A DNA stretch of 7,059 nt, from positions 1 to 7,059 of the forward strand of contig CAZYSE010000052.1 in the NCBI GenBank assembly GCA_964650085.1, given 5' to 3'. Positions 5,724-7,059 of this stretch are shown in pieces (the stretch's first letter is position 1; the number at the start of each line of letters is the position of its first letter). This DNA comes from KLAP211 sp964650085. GTDB taxonomy: Bacteria; Patescibacteriota; Dojkabacteria; J137. A program made the translations under genes and the position numbers. The notes below the pieces were generated by a model. That model searched no databases, was not told the DNA's origin, and saw nothing but the letters and a program-made list of their open reading frames with translations.

Positions 5724-7059
5724 ATGAATTTTAAGCTTAAACAACACCAAAAAATTCTGTTTGTTTTCTCATTCCTATTTCTATACCTATTTAATCCCCT
5801 AAACACAGTATCTGCTGACATAATGACTTCGGGTTCTGAATCAGTGGTTTTTCGTGTTACAGATGGTGTCGTTAATCAAACTAAGTATGGATGTGCTGTT
5901 TCTAGTGTTAGTGGTATTTTGGGAGGAACTATAACTGGAGTTGTTAAAATTATAGGAGCAGATTTTGCTGCTACTCAATGTGATATTGCTCGAGGTGCGA
6001 TTTTCCCGAATGCCGACGGTAGTGGTTACATATACACACCTAGCAATGGTAATCCTAATAATTCGCTGCTAGGGCTTGCAATGAATGCTTCTCAATTAAT
6101 GATTACGGAAAAACCTGCAAGTGGAGTGGATTTCATTCAAGATAAGGTTTACGCTTTAACTAATTTTGGTTCTGTGTCTGCTCAAGACCCTTCCACTTAC
6201 TATCCTGGGGCTGGTTCTGATTTGCTCAGACCTATCCAATCTTTCTGGGGCTGGTCTGTTAATTTCGTCTTTTCTTTCCTAATATTACTTATTCTTGCAA
6301 TTGCCTTTGCGATTATCTTTAGACAACGTCTTGGAGGAAAAGCAGATGTGACTATTCAAAATTCTATTCCAAATATTGCAATGGCTTTGGTTCTTGTACC
6401 TTTGAGTTACGCTATATCTGGGTTATTTATAGATGCTGTGACTATTGGAACTAACGCAGTTCATGGATTCTTAATTGGACCCGGTGCACCAGGAAGTAGA
6501 GTTTATCAAACCAGAAACGATGATAATAGTTGTCCCCCATATAATCCTAACGATGTTACAACAGAAGCTTGCGATAGAGGATATTACGTCGATGACGACA
6601 GAGTAAACATCTGGAATGTACGTGGAAGAATTAGTATTGGAGATGAAGTAGGAAATGCTATTGGAACAACCATTAGTGGAGGATCAACAGACGGGGCTGT
6701 GGGCATTATTTTGGGTGTTTTTAAAGCTATCGATTCAATTATTGGAATCTTAACTGGTGGTTCATCTGCACAGTTCGCTTGGCTTGGAAGTATTATTAAC
6801 TTCTTTGTTTCTCTTTTGACTTTATGGATAAGTTTGAAAATTGCGTGGACTCTATTTAAAAAATTCTTAACATTCCTATTATTTCCTATATTTTCTCCGT
6901 TCATATTTGCTACTGTCGCTTTACCTGGTAATGGGTTGAGTGCTGTCGTAAAGTATTCAAAAATCATGGGTGCTGCATCGCTGTCATTCATAGTAACCTA
7001 TATGATGTTTATACTAACTATAGTATTGATGCTTCTTATATATATTCCGCATCGAGTTG
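5724..7059 (+). CDS. VirB6/TrbL-like polytopic membrane protein, 3' end cut by window
   Basis: The frame is open from ATG 5724 to the window edge: 445 codons, no stop. A signal peptide is clear: basic KLKQHQK, a hydrophobic core at 11-23, and likely cleavage after TVSA (31). Residues 32-177 form an exported domain. Membrane segments follow at about 178-199, 215-237, 352-375, 382-400 and 415-441. Basic clusters (R200/R202/K206 and K379/K380) fit cytoplasmic loops, which leaves 238-351 outside. The stretch FRQRLGGKADV (199-209) plus IQNSIPNIAMALVL and SYAISGLFID resembles a membrane protein I recall from CPR genomes near VirB4-type ATPases. That supports a VirB6/TrbL-like channel or scaffold role in a type IV secretion-related apparatus, but this is inference from memory. 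Cysteine pairs C57/C86 and C270/C283 lie on the predicted outer side and could form disulfides. The ATG is chosen because it follows a promoter directly and begins the signal peptide. Confidence 0.8.
   Translation, partial: MNFKLKQHQKILFVFSFLFLYLFNPLNTVSADIMTSGSESVVFRVTDGVVNQTKYGCAVSSVSGILGGTITGVVKIIGADFAATQCDIARGAIFPNADGSGYIYTPSNGNPNNSLLGLAMNASQLMITEKPASGVDFIQDKVYALTNFGSVSAQDPSTYYPGAGSDLLRPIQSFWGWSVNFVFSFLILLILAIAFAIIFRQRLGGKADVTIQNSIPNIAMALVLVPLSYAISGLFIDAVTIGTNAVHGFLIGPGAPGSRVYQTRNDDNSCPPYNPNDVTTEACDRGYYVDDDRVNIWNVRGRISIGDEVGNAIGTTISGGSTDGAVGIILGVFKAIDSIIGILTGGSSAQFAWLGSIINFFVSLLTLWISLKIAWTLFKKFLTFLLFPIFSPFIFATVALPGNGLSAVVKYSKIMGAASLSFIVTYMMFILTIVLMLLIYIPHRV

Noticed and set aside
6584..6991. 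135-codon reading frame on the - strand
   Set aside because: It is antisense to the membrane-protein gene running from 5724 to the edge, has a low-complexity composition and matches no family pattern.
1..7059. CRISPR array, insertion sequence or transposase, integrase, rRNA
   Set aside because: No regularly spaced direct repeats with unique spacers, no transposase or recombinase motifs, and no conserved rRNA segments were seen on either strand.

Overview
The window is an AT-rich bacterial chromosomal segment that looks most like a Candidate Phyla Radiation (Patescibacteria) genome, possibly Microgenomates-like. This is an inference from four things: a shortened UvrC, a compact Mur-ligase pair with unusual domain architecture, a large multi-pass membrane protein of a kind I recall from CPR genomes next to type IV secretion or pilus genes, and no Shine-Dalgarno sequence at any of the five starts. 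The standard genetic code fits: no gene needs UGA read as an amino acid.

Layout. Positions 1-368 hold no gene but are rich in secondary structure: a long imperfect inverted repeat (36-109), a hairpin (117-141), and a tight cluster of four hairpins (195-294) with a GC-rich 3' half that could be a structured RNA or leader. uvrC follows on the + strand (369-1841). Its last codons overlap, tail to tail, the end of murD on the - strand (1838-3217). murD overlaps the end of an upstream murE-like ligase (3210-4769) by 8 bp, so these two are one translationally coupled unit. A small membrane protein made of two YggT-like halves (4850-5440, -) lies upstream of murE. A 283-bp divergent intergenic region holds a run of degenerate 7-bp repeats and two hairpins. 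A VirB6/TrbL-like polytopic membrane protein (5724-7059, +) runs off the right edge.

How the genes work together. MurE and MurD would add the second and third amino acids of the peptidoglycan stem peptide. The striking point is that the MurE-like enzyme carries a MurC-type Rossmann N-terminal domain on MurE-type central and C-terminal domains. UvrC is the dual-incision nuclease of nucleotide excision repair, here without its usual C-terminal helix-hairpin-helix tail. The right-hand membrane protein probably opens a separate secretion or surface-apparatus operon.

Regulation. All four transcription units have a -10-like hexamer ending only 8-10 nt before the ATG. That suggests leaderless or near-leaderless mRNAs and agrees with the absence of ribosome binding sites.
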